Source: Clostridium sp. AM22-11AC (lineage in GTDB: Bacteria > Bacillota > Clostridia > Lachnospirales > Lachnospiraceae). From it: DNA of 64,000 nucleotides. Location: contig NZ_QUCM01000003.1 in the NCBI RefSeq assembly GCF_003473545.1, forward strand, positions 1,472 through 65,471, read 5' to 3'. The notes under the pieces are model-generated. The model ran no database searches. It was not told the origin of the DNA and was given only the letters and a program-made list of their open reading frames with translations. Made by a program: the position numbers and the translations under genes. Shown piece by piece: positions 62,874 to 64,000 of this stretch (its first letter is position 1; each line of letters begins with the position of its first letter).

Positions 62874-63326
62874 TTACCTTCCAATATGTTTTTTCATGGT
62901 CACTGCTGTCCCTTTTCCCGGTTCCGACTCCACGGTCACTTCATCCATAAACGCTTCCATAAAGGAAAATCCCATGCCGGAACGTTCCCCGGTGGTATCC
63001 GTTGTATATAAGGGTTCCATGGCCTTTTTTACATCCTGGATACCGGCTCCTGTATCTGTCACACAGACGGTCAGTGTTTTTTCAGCTGGATCAGCCGTCA
63101 TATCTAAAAATATCTCTCCACCTTCTTTTCCATAACCATGGATAATGGCATTGGTGACTGCCTCTGACACTGCTGTTTTTACATCCTGGGTCTCCTCCAA
63201 TGTGGGATCTAAGCGGCTCATAAATACAGCTGCCACCACCCTGGCAAACTCTTCATTACGGGAATTGCTTTCAAATTCCAGTCTTACATGTTCTTTCTGT
63301 CTGGTCTGTTCCTTCTGTCCTTCCAC
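62874..63326 (-). CDS. spoIIAB: anti-sigma-F factor and serine kinase SpoIIAB
   Basis: SpoIIAB binds sigma-F and phosphorylates SpoIIAA. It is a GHKL ATPase with the N box TAVSEAVTNAIIHGY, the G1 box DTGAGI and the G2 region GERSGMGFSFMEAFMD. The start is best placed at a GTG (63326), nine bases after AGGAGG; the ATG three codons earlier directly abuts that site, and the frame beyond overlaps spoIIAA. This gives about 150 residues, normal for the family. Confidence 0.95.
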   Translation of the reverse strand: MEGQKEQTRQKEHVRLEFESNSRNEEFARVVAAVFMSRLDPTLEETQDVKTAVSEAVTNAIIHGYGKEGGEIFLDMTADPAEKTLTVCVTDTGAGIQDVKKAMEPLYTTDTTGERSGMGFSFMEAFMDEVTVESEPGKGTAVTMKKHIGR

Positions 63327-63345
63327 CTTTTCCATCCTCCTGCTT

Positions 63346-63690
63346 TTATAAATTTCCCAGAGCACTTTCACGGTCCTTAAACCCCCGGATCAGACGCACC
63401 AGCCCGCCCATTTCAAGGATACGGACCACTCTCGGGCCTGCTCCGTAATAAGTAACAGTCCCTCTGCTGGCTGCCATCTGCTTATAACGGTTTAATAAGA
63501 CCCCAATCCCGGAAGAGTCCATAAATTCTGTTTTTCCAAAATCGAAGATAATGCGGTTGATATAGTTTTCATCTAACATCAGGTCCGTATCCCTTTTTAA
63601 GTCCCTGCAGTTATGGTGATCCAACTCTTTTGGCATATGGATCAGTAACGTATCTCCCAATGCTTCGTATGTAATTTTTGCCTGTTTCAT
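63346..63690 (-). CDS. spoIIAA: anti-anti-sigma factor SpoIIAA
   Basis: SpoIIAA (STAS domain, 114 residues) releases sigma-F from SpoIIAB when dephosphorylated. The phosphorylatable serine is in FMDSSGIGVLL (about residues 56-66). It is the first gene of the sporulation operon with AAGGAGG before the ATG. The leader (63691-63807) has two hairpins, TGTCCG/CGGACA (63726-63759) and an ACGCGC/GCGCGT stem (63774-63790); I could not place a convincing sigma-H promoter. Confidence 0.97.
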   Translation of the reverse strand: MKQAKITYEALGDTLLIHMPKELDHHNCRDLKRDTDLMLDENYINRIIFDFGKTEFMDSSGIGVLLNRYKQMAASRGTVTYYGAGPRVVRILEMGGLVRLIRGFKDRESALGNL

Positions 63691-63807
63691 GGTTCCCAGT
63701 TCCTCCTTATAATATTATTATGGGATGTCCGCCGGACCGGCAGACGAAACTCCCGGACATATAAGTCTGGCATACGCGCAGTCAGCGCGTTATCCGTATG
63801 TAAAGCC

Positions 63808-63843
63808 AAAAAAACAGAGAAAAGGTTGTTATTCTTTTCTCTG
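63808..63843 (-). terminator. terminator of the gene entering at the window end
   Basis: On the minus strand CAGAGAAAAG, nine-base loop, CTTTTCTCTG, then seven Ts. It separates the upstream gene from spoIIAA. A small CCGGTT/AACCGG stem lies between it and that gene's stop (63874-63890). Confidence 0.9.
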
Positions 63844-63905
63844 CTGTATAATTTCAATATTCAATTACTGACCCCGGTTTTCCCAACCGGAGAACTTTAC
63901 ACATT

Positions 63906-64000
63906 TTAATACCCTCTTGCCGTTGCTGCCCTCTGGGCGTACTCAGAGTCTCCATGTTCTCCAACGATCTTATCAAACATGGCATTGGCATTTTCAGTAT
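63906..64000 (-). CDS. partial 3' end of an unidentified, possibly TPR-like protein
   Basis: The last 95 bases read on the minus strand without a stop until TAA at 63906-63908, giving about 31 C-terminal residues (AMFDKIVGEHGDSEYAQRAATARGY). The spacing of A/G/Y residues recalls the last helix pair of a tetratricopeptide repeat, but the fragment is too short to be sure. The gene continues beyond the window and ends about 60 bases before its terminator. Confidence 0.55.
   Translation of the reverse strand, partial: TENANAMFDKIVGEHGDSEYAQRAATARGY

Noticed and set aside
63327..63371. Earlier GTG start for spoIIAB
   Set aside because: It would lie inside spoIIAA and has no ribosome binding site; the GTG at 63326 is correctly spaced from AGGAGG.
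1..64000. tRNA, rRNA genes or CRISPR arrays
   Set aside because: I looked for cloverleaf signatures, rRNA-like stretches and regularly spaced repeats on both strands and found none.

Overview
This window is chromosomal DNA from an anaerobic, endospore-forming Firmicute, most likely a member of the Lachnospiraceae. The evidence is the spoIIAA-spoIIAB-sigF block with spoVA genes, a sigma-K gene, CodY, oxygen-sensitive pyruvate formate-lyase with its activase, a PASTA-domain Ser/Thr kinase, strong AGGAGG ribosome binding sites and the typical clostridial gene order priA-def-fmt-(Zn peptidase)-rsmB-rlmN-stp-prkC-rsgA-rpe-thiN. I cannot name the species. Almost everything reads on the minus strand; plus-strand exceptions are pyrBI, a LysR regulator and several remnants.

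Layout: 1-2160 is a decayed zone (aldo/keto reductase and iron alcohol dehydrogenase, both with internal deletions, next to fused scraps of an IS3 transposase and an ExeA-like transposition ATPase). 2190-5150 carries rpsB-tsf and codY. 5190-10060 carries comM-dprA-topA. 10290-12670 is a two-gene radical-SAM/DNA-repair pair behind a promoter flanked by two LexA-type boxes. 12680-18420 has galE, sigma-K, a broken response-regulator domain, an LTA-synthase-type sulfatase and a MATE transporter. 18494-20704 is a purine operon (PurO-type IMP cyclohydrolase plus AICAR transformylase) controlled by a ZTP riboswitch with an overlapping terminator. 20745-24780 is a three-gene ABC exporter. 24890-26422 is pyrBI. 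26466-30062 has a glyoxalase-fold protein, serS, and a vitamin B6 salvage pair. 30074-42477 is the long housekeeping cluster from thiN back to priA, interrupted between rsgA and prkC by a 155-bp imperfect inverted repeat.

42658-51039 is a catabolic operon with a divergent LysR regulator: PrpF-type isomerase, MatC/DASS-like transporter, YbhE-type lactonase, aconitase-family hydratase and MmgE/PrpD protein. Its content resembles the E. coli pgl-ybhD-ybhHIJ region and probably imports and isomerises an unidentified di- or tricarboxylate or its lactone. 51048-55622 holds glycerol dehydrogenase and pflA/pflB (fermentation). 55900-57521 is the wreck of a defence locus (type III restriction-modification plus a truncated AAA ATPase). 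57536-60190 is a RecD2 helicase carrying a C-terminal DUF4186 domain. 60256-63690 is spoIIAA-spoIIAB-sigF-(small membrane protein)-spoVAA-spoVAB-spoVAC, and the window ends inside one more minus-strand gene.

The best candidates for new biology are the SOS-boxed radical-SAM pair, the RecD2-DUF4186 fusion, the ybh-like carboxylate operon and the wobble-rich inverted repeat. No tRNA, rRNA or CRISPR array was seen.
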